Assembly: GCA_000433175.1 (NCBI GenBank)
Contig: HF986623.1
Location: forward strand, 1 to 37,637
Origin: Prevotella sp. CAG:1058
GTDB taxonomy: Bacteria; Bacteroidota; Bacteroidia; Bacteroidales; Bacteroidaceae
Length of the DNA: 37,637 bases
Reading direction: 5' to 3'
Below, piece after piece: positions 24,140 through 32,871 of this stretch. Each line of letters starts with the position of its first letter. Positions within the stretch are counted from its first letter, which is position 1. The notes beneath the pieces are model-generated. The model was not told the DNA's origin, made no database searches, and was given only the letters and a program-made list of their open reading frames with translations. The position numbers were made by a program, and so were the translations under genes.

Positions 24140-25732
24140 ATGAAACACGCAATATATTTTTTGTTCGCCTTGTTGCTTGTATTTGCGGGATGCGGAGACA
24201 GGGCGCAGACAAACAAGCTCGACTTAATTGACTCATTAGCAACCACAGATGAATACGATTCGGCCTACGCACTGTTCCGCAGCATAGACCCGAACAGTAT
24301 TTCAGACGACGAAGAACAAGCATTTTACGGAATATTGCAGATGCAGCTTAATGCCAGATACGACATAATACTTGAAAACGATTCGCTGGCCGACGCATGC
24401 ATCTCGTATTACGAACAAAAGCACGACGGCAGCCGCCTTGCCAGGGCTTATTATTACAAGGGGGTAAACGCATTCATGCGTGGCGACACGGTAGCGGCGT
24501 TGACGCACATCAAACAGGCCGAAAAAGAGGAAGCAAAGGCGTACACGCCATGGCTGCGCTACCTGATTTTAGGCAACTTGGCGTTCATCCACAACTGCAT
24601 GGGTGCGCACAAAACGGCGTTTGCGTACAGCAAGAAAGCACTTGACCAACTGAACAGCAGCAAAACCGACAATGCGGAATGGATTTGCTACGTTTACGAT
24701 CTGATAGCCCAATGCCACCTCTTTTTGGGACATAAGGACAGCGTCTTCGCTTATTACGCCAAGACAATACCATATATCGAAAAGATAAAATACAAACTCG
24801 ACCGTGCCGCATATTATACGAACGCAGGATATGCCTTCTACCTCACAGGCGAATACGAAAAGGCGGAACCGCTTGCAAGAAAGGCGTTTGAGCTGTACCC
24901 CTTTTCGACAATGCGCATCAACCTTGCCAAGGTGTGCCACGCCCTACACAATGACGAGGAAACGGACACCCTGCTCAAGGCTGCATGGAAGGAAGCCGGA
25001 TACGATGAGAAGGTCGAAATACTGGAATTTCTCGGCAAAACGTCAGAAGAAAAGCAACTTTATAAGGAATCGGCCGACTACTACCGCAGGGCGCGCGCCA
25101 TGCAAGACAGCGCCCGGATGGCGCGTAACACTGAAGTACTGGTGTCAGCACAGAAGAATCTAGACCACAACGAGTTAGAGCGCAAGCTGAACGAGCGCAA
25201 CAAGCTGACGCTTTGGACGGTTGTTTTAGTCGCGGCCGTGATTGGCGCAGCGTCGTACGCATACAACCGTTCCCGGCTCAACAAGGCGCACAAGGCCATC
25301 AAGGACGGACAACGGATGATAGAACGCTACACGATGGAGCTGGAACAGCTGAAGGCCGGCGGAGAGGAAAACCGGTCACGCATCGCCATACTCGAGACCA
25401 AAATCAAGGAACGGATTGAACGCCAAAGGGCCATACTTGAACGCGGGCGCAAGCTGTGCGAGGGCATACGCGGCGGTGGCACCACGGCCGGATGGGCCTC
25501 GGCCGACTACGAAGCAGCCGTGGAATACCTGCGTGCCGACGGCTGCGGAGCAGTGGAAGACGTGGAGAGAAGCCATAGCCGCCTTACCGCCTACAACACG
25601 TTTTTCCTGCTGCTGCCCGCACTTGGGGTGGAATCCTCCGACGTGGCGCGGGTGATGAACGTGTCGCAGGGCGCAGTGAGGACAATGCGCCACCGCCTGA
25701 GAAACAAGGAAAAGAAACCGGCCGCGATATAA
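24140..25732 (+). CDS. TPR membrane protein with C-terminal helix-turn-helix
   Basis: Predicted membrane-bound regulator of a type common in Bacteroidetes, 530 residues. The N-terminus is a lipoprotein-like signal ending at Cys18 (LLLVFAGC). Residues about 25-340 are helical repeats of TPR type (DEYDSAYALFRSIDPNS, YYYKGVNAFMRGDTVAALTHIKQAEKE, YTNAGYAFYLTGEYEKAEPLARKAFELYP). A membrane helix follows at about 355-374 (LTLWTVVLVAAVIGAASYAY), then a coiled coil (KDGQRMIERYTMELEQLKAG) and a C-terminal helix-turn-helix at about 495-523 (DVARVMNVSQGAVRTMRHRL). This puts a periplasmic sensor on one side and a DNA-binding domain on the other. It is divergent from the beta-barrel gene; the target genes and signal are unknown. 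The mraZ operon begins 200 bases downstream after a terminator. Confidence 0.82.
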   Translation: MKHAIYFLFALLLVFAGCGDRAQTNKLDLIDSLATTDEYDSAYALFRSIDPNSISDDEEQAFYGILQMQLNARYDIILENDSLADACISYYEQKHDGSRLARAYYYKGVNAFMRGDTVAALTHIKQAEKEEAKAYTPWLRYLILGNLAFIHNCMGAHKTAFAYSKKALDQLNSSKTDNAEWICYVYDLIAQCHLFLGHKDSVFAYYAKTIPYIEKIKYKLDRAAYYTNAGYAFYLTGEYEKAEPLARKAFELYPFSTMRINLAKVCHALHNDEETDTLLKAAWKEAGYDEKVEILEFLGKTSEEKQLYKESADYYRRARAMQDSARMARNTEVLVSAQKNLDHNELERKLNERNKLTLWTVVLVAAVIGAASYAYNRSRLNKAHKAIKDGQRMIERYTMELEQLKAGGEENRSRIAILETKIKERIERQRAILERGRKLCEGIRGGGTTAGWASADYEAAVEYLRADGCGAVEDVERSHSRLTAYNTFFLLLPALGVESSDVARVMNVSQGAVRTMRHRLRNKEKKPAAI

Positions 25733-25792
25733 GGTTGAGCGCAAACAGGCAAGCAGCCTAAAAATAGGCATGGCGAACCAACAAATTACACT

Positions 25793-25822
25793 AAGGCCGC
25801 ACCTTCCAGGTGTGGCCTTTTA
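25793..25822 (+). terminator. Terminator between the TPR-HTH gene and mraZ
   Basis: A 12-bp stem (25793-25804 with 25808-25819, one wobble) with a 3-base loop and a short T-run after it. It separates the regulator gene from the dcw front half. Confidence 0.7.
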
Positions 25823-25863
25823 GCACGTCTAACCACCTTAATTAAATAATAAAGGCATTTTTG

Positions 25864-25888
25864 TGGGGAAAAGTGGTGCGTTGTGGGG
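25864..25888 (+). promoter_or_regulatory. MraZ box: three TGGGN-type repeats with 5-bp spacers
   Basis: TGGGG (25864-25868), TGGTG (25874-25878) and TGGGG (25884-25888) are spaced by exactly five bases, giving a 10-bp period. This is the form of the MraZ operator known from E. coli. It lies 10 bp upstream of the mraZ -7 box, over the -33 region, so MraZ binding should affect this promoter directly. Confidence 0.75.
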
Positions 25889-25897
25889 AAAAATACT

Positions 25898-25905
25898 TAT
25901 CTTTG
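25898..25905 (+). promoter_or_regulatory. mraZ operon promoter -7 box
   Basis: TATCTTTG fits TAnnTTTG and lies 28 bases before the mraZ ATG. There is no TTG at the usual -33 spacing; the MraZ box occupies that position. Confidence 0.65.
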
Positions 25906-25932
25906 CCGGGTGATAAGTTAAGTAAAAAGCCC

Positions 25933-26427
25933 ATGCGTTTTCTCGGCACAATAGAAGCAAAAATCGACTCGAAAGGACGAGCCTTTCTTCCCGCACAGTT
26001 CCGCAAGGAACTGCAAGGCGGAGGCGAGGCAGGACTCGTCATGCGCAAGGACATATTCCAACCGTGCCTTGTGCTCTATCCTGAAAGCGTATGGGAGAGG
26101 CAGACCGATGCGCTGCGCTCGCGCCTGAACCGCTGGGACTGCTCGCACCAAAGCATCTTCCGCCAGTTTGTAGCCGAAGCCGAAGCCGTCACACTCGACG
26201 CCAACGGCCGCATGCTTATCCCGAAACGGCTGCTCAAGGCGGCCGGCATAAGCCAGTCGGTGAAGTTCATCGGGATGGACGACACCGTGGAAATATGGAG
26301 CGACGGGCCTGACGGCAGCCCCTTCATGGCGCAGGAGGACTTCGGCAAGGCAATACAGGAGATAATGGCGCAAGGCGCAGGCCGTGGGCAGGAAGCCGAC
26401 GGCGGCGGCGAAGCCGACAAAATATGA
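25933..26427 (+). CDS. mraZ: Transcriptional regulator MraZ
   Basis: DNA-binding regulator of the dcw operon, of AbrB-like double-domain fold, 164 residues. The first domain starts MRFLGTIEAKIDSKGRAFLP, the second has AEAVTLDANGRMLIPKRLLKAAGI. The ATG at 25933 is chosen because the frame's upstream extension to 25861 runs through the promoter and MraZ box. It is followed by rsmH after a 7-base gap. MraZ represses its own operon in E. coli; the operator described at 25864 implies autoregulation here. The Gly/Ala-rich tail after about residue 150 is variable. Confidence 0.93.
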   Translation: MRFLGTIEAKIDSKGRAFLPAQFRKELQGGGEAGLVMRKDIFQPCLVLYPESVWERQTDALRSRLNRWDCSHQSIFRQFVAEAEAVTLDANGRMLIPKRLLKAAGISQSVKFIGMDDTVEIWSDGPDGSPFMAQEDFGKAIQEIMAQGAGRGQEADGGGEADKI

Positions 26428-26434
26428 CAAGACA

Positions 26435-27361
26435 ATGGCTACTACGGCAGAGACATACCACATACCAGTACTACTGAAAGAGAGCGTCGACGGACTTGGC
26501 ATCCGTCCCGGCGGAGTTTATGTAGACGTAACCTTCGGCGGCGGCGGACACAGCTGCGAGATATTGTCGCGGCTTGATGCCGAAGCGCATCTGTACAGCT
26601 TCGACCAGGACGCCGACGCTGAGGCGAACATCGTTGACGACGAGCGGTTCACCTTTGTGAGAAGCAACTTCAAGTACCTGAAGAACTGGATGAGATACTA
26701 CGGCGTGGAAGGCATAGACGGACTGTTGGCCGACCTCGGCGTGTCGAGCCACCACTTCGACGACGCCACACGCGGATTCTCGTTCCGCTTCGACGCTCCG
26801 CTCGACATGCGCATGAACAAGCGCGACGGCATGACGGCAGCCGACGTGCTGAACAAGTATGACGAAGCACGGCTGGCCGACGTGTTCTACCTGTACGGAG
26901 AGCTGAAAAACTCGCGCCGCCTGGCGGCTGCCGTGGCTAAAGCGAGGGCTGTAAAGCCGATAGCAACGACGCAGGACCTGATGGACGCGACGGCAGACCT
27001 CTTCAAGCGCGAGCGCGAGAAGAAAGACATGGCAAAGATGTTCCAGGCACTGCGCATCGAGGTCAACAGCGAGATGAACGCACTGAAAGAGATGCTGGCG
27101 GCAGCCACGGAACTGCTGAAGCCGGGCGGACGGCTGTCGGTGATAACATACCACAGCCTCGAAGACCGCATAGTGAAGAACTTCATACGCACGGGCAACG
27201 CCGAAGGCGTAGCCAAGCAGGACTTCTACGGACGTATCGAAGCACCGTTGGCGGCAGTGAACAACAAAGTGATAACGCCTGACGAAGGCGAACTGGAAAG
27301 CAACCCGCGCAGCCGCAGCGCAAAATTGAGAATAGCAGAAAAGAGGGACAACAAGGAATGA
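26435..27361 (+). CDS. rsmH: 16S rRNA (cytosine(1402)-N(4))-methyltransferase
   Basis: SAM-dependent enzyme that methylates N4 of C1402 in 16S rRNA (old name MraW). 308 residues starting MATTAETYHIPVLLKESVD. The SAM loop is VDVTFGGGGHS, with GLLADLGVSSHHFDD and RGFSFRFDAPLDMRMNK as RsmH signatures, and VITYHSLEDRIVKNF near the C-terminus. The frame opens earlier at 26384, but ATG 26435 is 7 bases after the mraZ stop and gives the normal N-terminus. The stop overlaps the ftsL ATG by four bases. Confidence 0.96.
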   Translation: MATTAETYHIPVLLKESVDGLGIRPGGVYVDVTFGGGGHSCEILSRLDAEAHLYSFDQDADAEANIVDDERFTFVRSNFKYLKNWMRYYGVEGIDGLLADLGVSSHHFDDATRGFSFRFDAPLDMRMNKRDGMTAADVLNKYDEARLADVFYLYGELKNSRRLAAAVAKARAVKPIATTQDLMDATADLFKREREKKDMAKMFQALRIEVNSEMNALKEMLAAATELLKPGGRLSVITYHSLEDRIVKNFIRTGNAEGVAKQDFYGRIEAPLAAVNNKVITPDEGELESNPRSRSAKLRIAEKRDNKE

Positions 27362-27816
27362 GTGAAGAAGATATAAAACAAACTGCGACCCAACCCGCCG
27401 GAAGCGATGCAAAAAGCGGGGACAGCCAAGCCGGAACGAAGAGTAAATCAATAATAAAACGAGTTTCCGAAGAGGATGCTCCGCTGGCGGCCGGTTTCAC
27501 CCTGCGCAACATACTGGGCGGCGACTTCCTCACGGCCGAGGTGATAAGAAAGCAAATTGGCCTGATAATACTGATAGCCTTCATAACAATGATTTACGTA
27601 TCAAACCGCTACAGTTGCCAGCAGGACATGCTCGAGATAGAAGAACTGAAAGAGGAACTCAAGGACGCGAAGTACAAGGCTCTCGCAAGCACAAGCGAAC
27701 TGACTGAGATGTGCCGCGAAAGCAACGTGCTGGAGATGCTGAAGAACAACGAGGACAGCCTGCTCCACATACCCACACAACCACCTTACATAATAAACAT
27801 TCCGGGAAATGAGTAG
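27358..27816 (+). CDS. ftsL: FtsL-like cell division protein
   Basis: Small bitopic divisome protein of 152 residues with an acidic/polar cytoplasmic N-terminus (about 1-65), one membrane helix (about 66-83, IGLIILIAFITMIYVSNR) and a periplasmic coiled coil (MLEIEELKEELKDAKYKALAS). The C-terminus ends with IPTQPPYIINI. This layout and its place between rsmH and ftsI identify it as the Bacteroidetes type of FtsL, which is longer at the N-terminus than the E. coli protein. It overlaps rsmH by four bases and ftsI by eight, so the three are translationally coupled. Sequence conservation alone would be too weak to name it. Confidence 0.85.
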   Translation: MSEEDIKQTATQPAGSDAKSGDSQAGTKSKSIIKRVSEEDAPLAAGFTLRNILGGDFLTAEVIRKQIGLIILIAFITMIYVSNRYSCQQDMLEIEELKEELKDAKYKALASTSELTEMCRESNVLEMLKNNEDSLLHIPTQPPYIINIPGNE

Positions 27817-29971
27817 CATGTTTGACAGGAAAAAGATGATAAAGAGGTATAAGATTGTAGCTTATGCCATGGTACTCGTGGGCATTGCAATACTGGTCAG
27901 GGTGGTCTACATAGCCACGGTTGAACGCAGTTACTGGATGGACGTGGCCGAACTGCTGACGAAGGACAGCGTGGACGTGAAGCCAGTACGTGGAAACATA
28001 CTAAGCTCGGACGGACGACTGATGGCAGGCTCGCTGCCTGAATACCGCCTGTTCGTGGATTTCAAGGCTGGAGGCGACGACAACGAGGTTCGCGACTCGC
28101 TGTGGGACAACAAGATAGACAGCCTCTGCATGGGTCTGCATGAGATATTCCCTGAATTCACGGTGGCACAGTTCAAGGAGAACCTTGAGAAAGGACGCGC
28201 CAAAGGCAGCCGCCACTGGCCCGTGGTGAAGAGGCGCGTGAACTACAGCGTATACTCGGAAGTAAAGAAACTGCCGATATTCAACACCTCGGCCAACGCC
28301 GGAGGCTTCCACGTTGAGAAATTCAACGCACGTAAACGCCCGTTCGGCTCGCTGGCCAAGAGGACGATAGGCGACCTCTTCGGCGGCAAGGACACGGCCC
28401 GCTTCGGCCTCGAACTCTCGTACGACTCGATATTGCGAGGCAAGAATGGCAGGATAAGGCGCCAGAAGGTAAGGAACGAATATATTGGCATAACCATACA
28501 GGACCCCGTCAACGGCGCCGACATAGTTACGACCATCGACGTCGACATGCAGGACCTTGCCGAACGCTCGCTCATCGACGAGCTGAAGCAAGTCAACGGC
28601 AACGTGGGCGTAGCCATGGTAATGGAGGTGAAGACGGGCGACATAAAAGCCATCGTGAACATGACAAAATGCGCCGACGGCGAGTATTACGAAATAAAGA
28701 ACAGCGCCGTGTCAGACCTGCTCGAACCCGGCTCGGTGTTCAAGACGGCGTCACTCATGGTGGCGCTGGACGACGGAGTGGTCGACACAACGTACACCGT
28801 GGACACCGGAAGCGGCATCTGGGACATGTACGGAGCCAAGATGCGCGACCACAACTGGCACCGTGGCGGATACCAGGTGCTGACGCTCCCCCAGGTACTT
28901 GAATACAGCTCCAATATCGGAGTAAGCCGCATAATCGACAAATACTACGGCAAGAACCCGGAGAAGTTCGTCAAGGCGCTCGACCGCATCGGCATACGCG
29001 AAGACCTAAAACTGCCCATAGTGGGCTATGCCCCACCCCGCATCCGCATGCCAAAGAAGAATAAGCACGGACAATACGTAAACTGGAGCAAGACGGCGCT
29101 GCCATGGATGAGCATCGGATACGAGACCCAGGTGCCTCCCATATCGACACTTACGTTCTACAACGCCATTGCCAACAACGGCACGATGGTGCGGCCCAGG
29201 TTCGTAAAGCAAGTGGTAAAGGACGGCAAGGTAATCAAGGAGTTCCCGACAGAAATAATAAGGCAACGCATCTGCAAGGAAAAGACTCTGCGCGAGATAC
29301 AGACAATACTCGAACACGTGGTAAGCCAGGGACTCGGTAAAAAGGCAGGATCGGAGTCGTTCAAGGTAGCAGGAAAGACCGGAACGGCACAGATATCAAA
29401 AGGTGTCAGCGGATACAAGGCGGGAACAGTGAGCTACCTGCTCAGCTTCGTGGGATTCTTCCCTGCCGACAACCCGCGTTACAGCTGCATAGTCTGCATA
29501 CAGAAGACCGGTTTGCCTGCCTCAAGCGGTTTCAGCGCACTGGTATTCCACAACATTGCAGAAGGAATCATGGCGCAGAGCCTGAAACTCGACGTGACCG
29601 ACGCGCGCGACTCGCTGTCAATACTGATGCCCGACGTAAAAAACGGCAACCTTATTGCCGCCGACTATGTGCTTACACACCTCGGCATACACTCTAACAA
29701 GAACTGGAGCGGAAGCTATACCGAGGGCAACCCGATATGGGGTACGGCAAGAAAGAACACTTCAGACGTGGTTCTTTCGAAAGGTAATACTTACTCCATG
29801 AAAGTCGTACCCGACGTAAGGGGAATGGGAGCGCGCGACGCAGTATTCGCACTCGAAAGACGCGGAGTCAAAGTGTGGCTCAACGGACGCGGCAAGGTGA
29901 CCCACCAAAGCCTCGCACCAGGGCACGTAATAAAGAAAGGTGAGACATGCTCACTTAAACTGGAATTATAA
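27809..29971 (+). CDS. ftsI: Septal peptidoglycan transpeptidase (class B PBP) with PASTA domain
   Basis: Division-specific penicillin-binding protein that cross-links septal peptidoglycan with FtsW. 720 residues (717 if the ATG at 27818 is used). One membrane helix lies near 13-34 (KIVAYAMVLVGIAILVRVVYI), followed by the PBP dimerisation region (VRGNILSSDGRLMAGS). The transpeptidase motifs are SxxK at S309-K312 (SVFK), SxN at S367-N369 and KTG at 523-525. The C-terminus carries one PASTA-like unit (VVPDVRGMGARDAVFALERR). The start overlaps ftsL by eight bases; murE begins 12 bases after the stop. Confidence 0.95.
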   Translation: MSSMFDRKKMIKRYKIVAYAMVLVGIAILVRVVYIATVERSYWMDVAELLTKDSVDVKPVRGNILSSDGRLMAGSLPEYRLFVDFKAGGDDNEVRDSLWDNKIDSLCMGLHEIFPEFTVAQFKENLEKGRAKGSRHWPVVKRRVNYSVYSEVKKLPIFNTSANAGGFHVEKFNARKRPFGSLAKRTIGDLFGGKDTARFGLELSYDSILRGKNGRIRRQKVRNEYIGITIQDPVNGADIVTTIDVDMQDLAERSLIDELKQVNGNVGVAMVMEVKTGDIKAIVNMTKCADGEYYEIKNSAVSDLLEPGSVFKTASLMVALDDGVVDTTYTVDTGSGIWDMYGAKMRDHNWHRGGYQVLTLPQVLEYSSNIGVSRIIDKYYGKNPEKFVKALDRIGIREDLKLPIVGYAPPRIRMPKKNKHGQYVNWSKTALPWMSIGYETQVPPISTLTFYNAIANNGTMVRPRFVKQVVKDGKVIKEFPTEIIRQRICKEKTLREIQTILEHVVSQGLGKKAGSESFKVAGKTGTAQISKGVSGYKAGTVSYLLSFVGFFPADNPRYSCIVCIQKTGLPASSGFSALVFHNIAEGIMAQSLKLDVTDARDSLSILMPDVKNGNLIAADYVLTHLGIHSNKNWSGSYTEGNPIWGTARKNTSDVVLSKGNTYSMKVVPDVRGMGARDAVFALERRGVKVWLNGRGKVTHQSLAPGHVIKKGETCSLKLEL

Positions 29972-29983
29972 AACAAGACAAGT

Positions 29984-31447
29984 ATGGTACTTAAAGAGCT
30001 TATCAAGAACATCCGCACACTGAACATAACAGGAAGCACGGAGAAGGAAATAACAGGCGTGAACATTGACTCGCGCCGCATAGAAACAGGGCACTTGTTC
30101 GTCGCAATGAAAGGTACGCAGACAGACGGGCACGCCTATATAGGTAAAGCAATCACGCAAGGAGCGGCAGCCATACTGTGCGAGGACATGCCTGAAAGCA
30201 CCGTTGACGGCGTGACTTACATCCAGGTGGAATCTACCGAAGACGTTGTCGGCGAGGTAGCTACGACATTCTACGGGGACCCGTCAAGGCACCTGAAGCT
30301 CGTCGGAGTTACGGGCACCAACGGAAAGACTACAATCGCCACCTTATTATATAATATGTTCCGCAAGCTCGGATACAAGTGCGGACTGCTATCTACCGTT
30401 TGCAACTACATCGAGGACGAGCAGATACCTGCCGACCACACAACCCCCGACCCGATTGCACTCAACCAACTGCTGAGCCGGATGGTGCAGGCCGGATGCC
30501 AATATGCCTTCATGGAATGCAGCTCGCACGCCATAGCGCAGAAACGCATAGGAGGACTGAAGTTCGCCGGAGGCATATTCACCAACCTCACACGCGACCA
30601 CCTGGACTATCACAAGACGTTCGAGAACTACCGTGACGCAAAGAAAGCCTTCTTCGACGGACTGCCGAAAGGAGCTTTCGCTATAACAAACGCCGACGAC
30701 AAGAACGGCATGGTGATGGTACAGAACACCAAGGCAACGGTCAAGACATATTCTACAAGAAGCATGGCAGATTTCCGCGCCAAGATACTCGAATGCCATT
30801 TCGGAGGCATGTACCTTGAAATCGACGGACGCGAGGTAGGCGTACAGTTCATAGGCAAGTTCAACGTAAGCAACCTGCTCGCCGTATACGGTGCGGCAAT
30901 CATGCTCGGCGAGAAAGCCGACAACGTCCTATTGGTAATGAGTACGCTGAAAAGCGTTAGCGGAAGGCTCGACCCCGTACACTCTCCCGAAGGCTATACG
31001 GCCATCGTTGACTATGCCCACACGCCCGACGCGTTGGAAAACGTGCTGAAGGCAATCCACGAAGTGCTTAACGGCAAGGGACAAGTCATAACCGTATGCG
31101 GCGCCGGCGGCAACCGCGACAAGGGCAAGCGTCCGCTCATGGCGCAAGAGGCTGTAAAACAAAGCGACAAGGTTATCATAACAAGCGACAACCCACGGTT
31201 CGAGGAACCGCAGGCAATAATCGACGACATGCTGGCCGGACTGACCGCCCAACAGATGAAGAAGGTGATAAGCATCGTCGACCGCAAGGAAGCCATACGC
31301 ACAGCATGCATGATGGCACAGAAAGGAGACGTGATACTCGTAGCCGGAAAGGGACACGAGAACTATCAGGAAGTTTGCGGCGTAAAGCATCACTTCGACG
31401 ACAAGGAAGTGCTGAAAGAAGTCTTTGAAAGCCAGAAAACAAATTAA
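29984..31447 (+). CDS. murE: UDP-MurNAc-L-Ala-D-Glu:meso-DAP ligase
   Basis: Cytosolic Mur ligase that adds the third residue of the stem peptide. 487 residues. The ATP loop is GTNGKTT with K115; HTTPDP and TRDHLDYH are MurE-typical. The motif DNPR at residues 402-405 marks enzymes that use meso-diaminopimelate rather than lysine, so this cell wall should contain meso-DAP. C-terminal [11 protein letters not shown] also fits. It follows ftsI by 12 bases and is separated from mraY by 116 noncoding bases, the largest gap in this half but without a clear promoter. Confidence 0.96.
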   Translation: MVLKELIKNIRTLNITGSTEKEITGVNIDSRRIETGHLFVAMKGTQTDGHAYIGKAITQGAAAILCEDMPESTVDGVTYIQVESTEDVVGEVATTFYGDPSRHLKLVGVTGTNGKTTIATLLYNMFRKLGYKCGLLSTVCNYIEDEQIPADHTTPDPIALNQLLSRMVQAGCQYAFMECSSHAIAQKRIGGLKFAGGIFTNLTRDHLDYHKTFENYRDAKKAFFDGLPKGAFAITNADDKNGMVMVQNTKATVKTYSTRSMADFRAKILECHFGGMYLEIDGREVGVQFIGKFNVSNLLAVYGAAIMLGEKADNVLLVMSTLKSVSGRLDPVHSPEGYTAIVDYAHTPDALENVLKAIHEVLNGKGQVITVCGAGGNRDKGKRPLMAQEAVKQSDKVIITSDNPRFEEPQAIIDDMLAGLTAQQMKKVISIVDRKEAIRTACMMAQKGDVILVAGKGHENYQEVCGVKHHFDDKEVLKEVFESQKTN

Positions 31448-31563
31448 TATGAATCAAAGGTAAAACAGCAACAAGGTGGAAGAAGACGTCAACAACTACG
31501 CCAAGCCGCTGACGGTATAGGCTCTTGTACGCTTCAACAAGCCTCAAACACCAAAATAAGAAA

Positions 31564-32835
31564 ATGTTATACTACTTATTCCGCTTCTTAGAACAGTTCG
31601 GCATCCCCGGCTCGCACATGTGGGGATACATCTCGTTCAGGTCTCTGCTGGCGCTGATTCTGGCACTGGTTATCTCGGCATGGTTCGGCGAGAGATTCAT
31701 AAAGTACCTGAAAAGCAAGCAAATCACCGAAACGCAGCGCGACGCCAAGATAGACCCGTTCGGCGTAAATAAAATCGGAGTGCCGTCAATGGGCGGCGTC
31801 ATCATCATCGTCGCAATCCTCGTCCCGGTGCTGCTGCTGGGCCGAATGCGCAACATTTACCTGATACTGATGATTATAACGACAGTCTGGCTCGGTTTCC
31901 TGGGCGGTCTTGACGACTATATCAAGATATTCCGCCACAACAAGGAAGGCCTGCCCGGACGCTTCAAGATAGTAGGACAGATAAGCATCGGACTTATTGT
32001 CGGCCTCATGCTGTGGTACAGTCCCGATGCAAAGATAAACGAAAACCTTGCCATCGAGAAGCAGGACGGACAGGAAATAGTCGTGAAGCACAGGGCCGAA
32101 TCGCAAAAATCGCTAAAGACCACGATACCGTTCGTCAAAGGGCACAACCTCGACTACGCCAACCTGACAAGCATTTTCGGAAAGTACAAGACAGCCGCAG
32201 GCTGGGTATTGTTCGTCATAATGACAATATTCGTAGTCACAGCCGTTTCCAACGGAGCCAATCTTAACGACGGAATGGACGGCATGTGTGCCGGAAACTC
32301 GGCCATAATAGGCGTGGCACTGGGCATATTAGCCTATGTAAGCAGCCACATCGAATACGCCGCCTACCTGAACATAATGTACATTCCGGGGTCGCAGGAG
32401 CTTGTCGTGTTCATGTGTGCGTTCGTAGGCGCGCTCATCGGTTTCCTCTGGTACAACGCCTATCCGGCACAGATATTCATGGGTGACACAGGCTCCCTTA
32501 CCATCGGAGGCATCATTGCCGTGTGCGCAATAATCATCCACAAGGAGCTGATGCTGCCCATATTGTGCGGCATTTTCTTCGTCGAGAGCCTGAGCGTGAT
32601 AATGCAAGTATGGTATGCTAAACTCGGAACGCGCCACGGAGTGAAGCAGCGCATGTTCAAACGCGCACCGCTGCACGACACGTTCCGCACGCAGCAGGAG
32701 CAGCTCGACCCGGAAATAAAGTACCTCTTCAAGAAACCGAAGGGTGCCGTACACGAGTCCAAGATAACAATACGCTTCTGGATTGTCACGATAATCCTTG
32801 CCGCGCTGACTATAATAACGCTGAAGATAAGATAA
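31564..32835 (+). CDS. mraY: Phospho-N-acetylmuramoyl-pentapeptide transferase
   Basis: Polytopic inner-membrane enzyme that moves phospho-MurNAc-pentapeptide from UDP to undecaprenyl phosphate, forming lipid I. 423 residues with about ten membrane helices. Conserved runs are KIGVPSMGGV, FLGGLDDYIK (catalytic Asp pair), NLNDGMDGMC and FMGDTGSL. It has the additional region of Bacteroidetes MraY between helices, about 150-200 (NENLAIEKQDGQEIVVKHRA), making it longer than the 360-residue E. coli enzyme. The frame extends to 31525, but ATG 31564 gives the normal N-terminus. Confidence 0.96.
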   Translation: MLYYLFRFLEQFGIPGSHMWGYISFRSLLALILALVISAWFGERFIKYLKSKQITETQRDAKIDPFGVNKIGVPSMGGVIIIVAILVPVLLLGRMRNIYLILMIITTVWLGFLGGLDDYIKIFRHNKEGLPGRFKIVGQISIGLIVGLMLWYSPDAKINENLAIEKQDGQEIVVKHRAESQKSLKTTIPFVKGHNLDYANLTSIFGKYKTAAGWVLFVIMTIFVVTAVSNGANLNDGMDGMCAGNSAIIGVALGILAYVSSHIEYAAYLNIMYIPGSQELVVFMCAFVGALIGFLWYNAYPAQIFMGDTGSLTIGGIIAVCAIIIHKELMLPILCGIFFVESLSVIMQVWYAKLGTRHGVKQRMFKRAPLHDTFRTQQEQLDPEIKYLFKKPKGAVHESKITIRFWIVTIILAALTIITLKIR

Positions 32836-32871
32836 GGACAGCCACCAAAAACAATAAAACTTAACAGAAAG

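Noticed and set aside
31448..31563. A small gene or internal promoter between murE and mraY
   Set aside because: The 116 bases contain no open frame of note and no TAnnTTTG box with a proper -33 partner.
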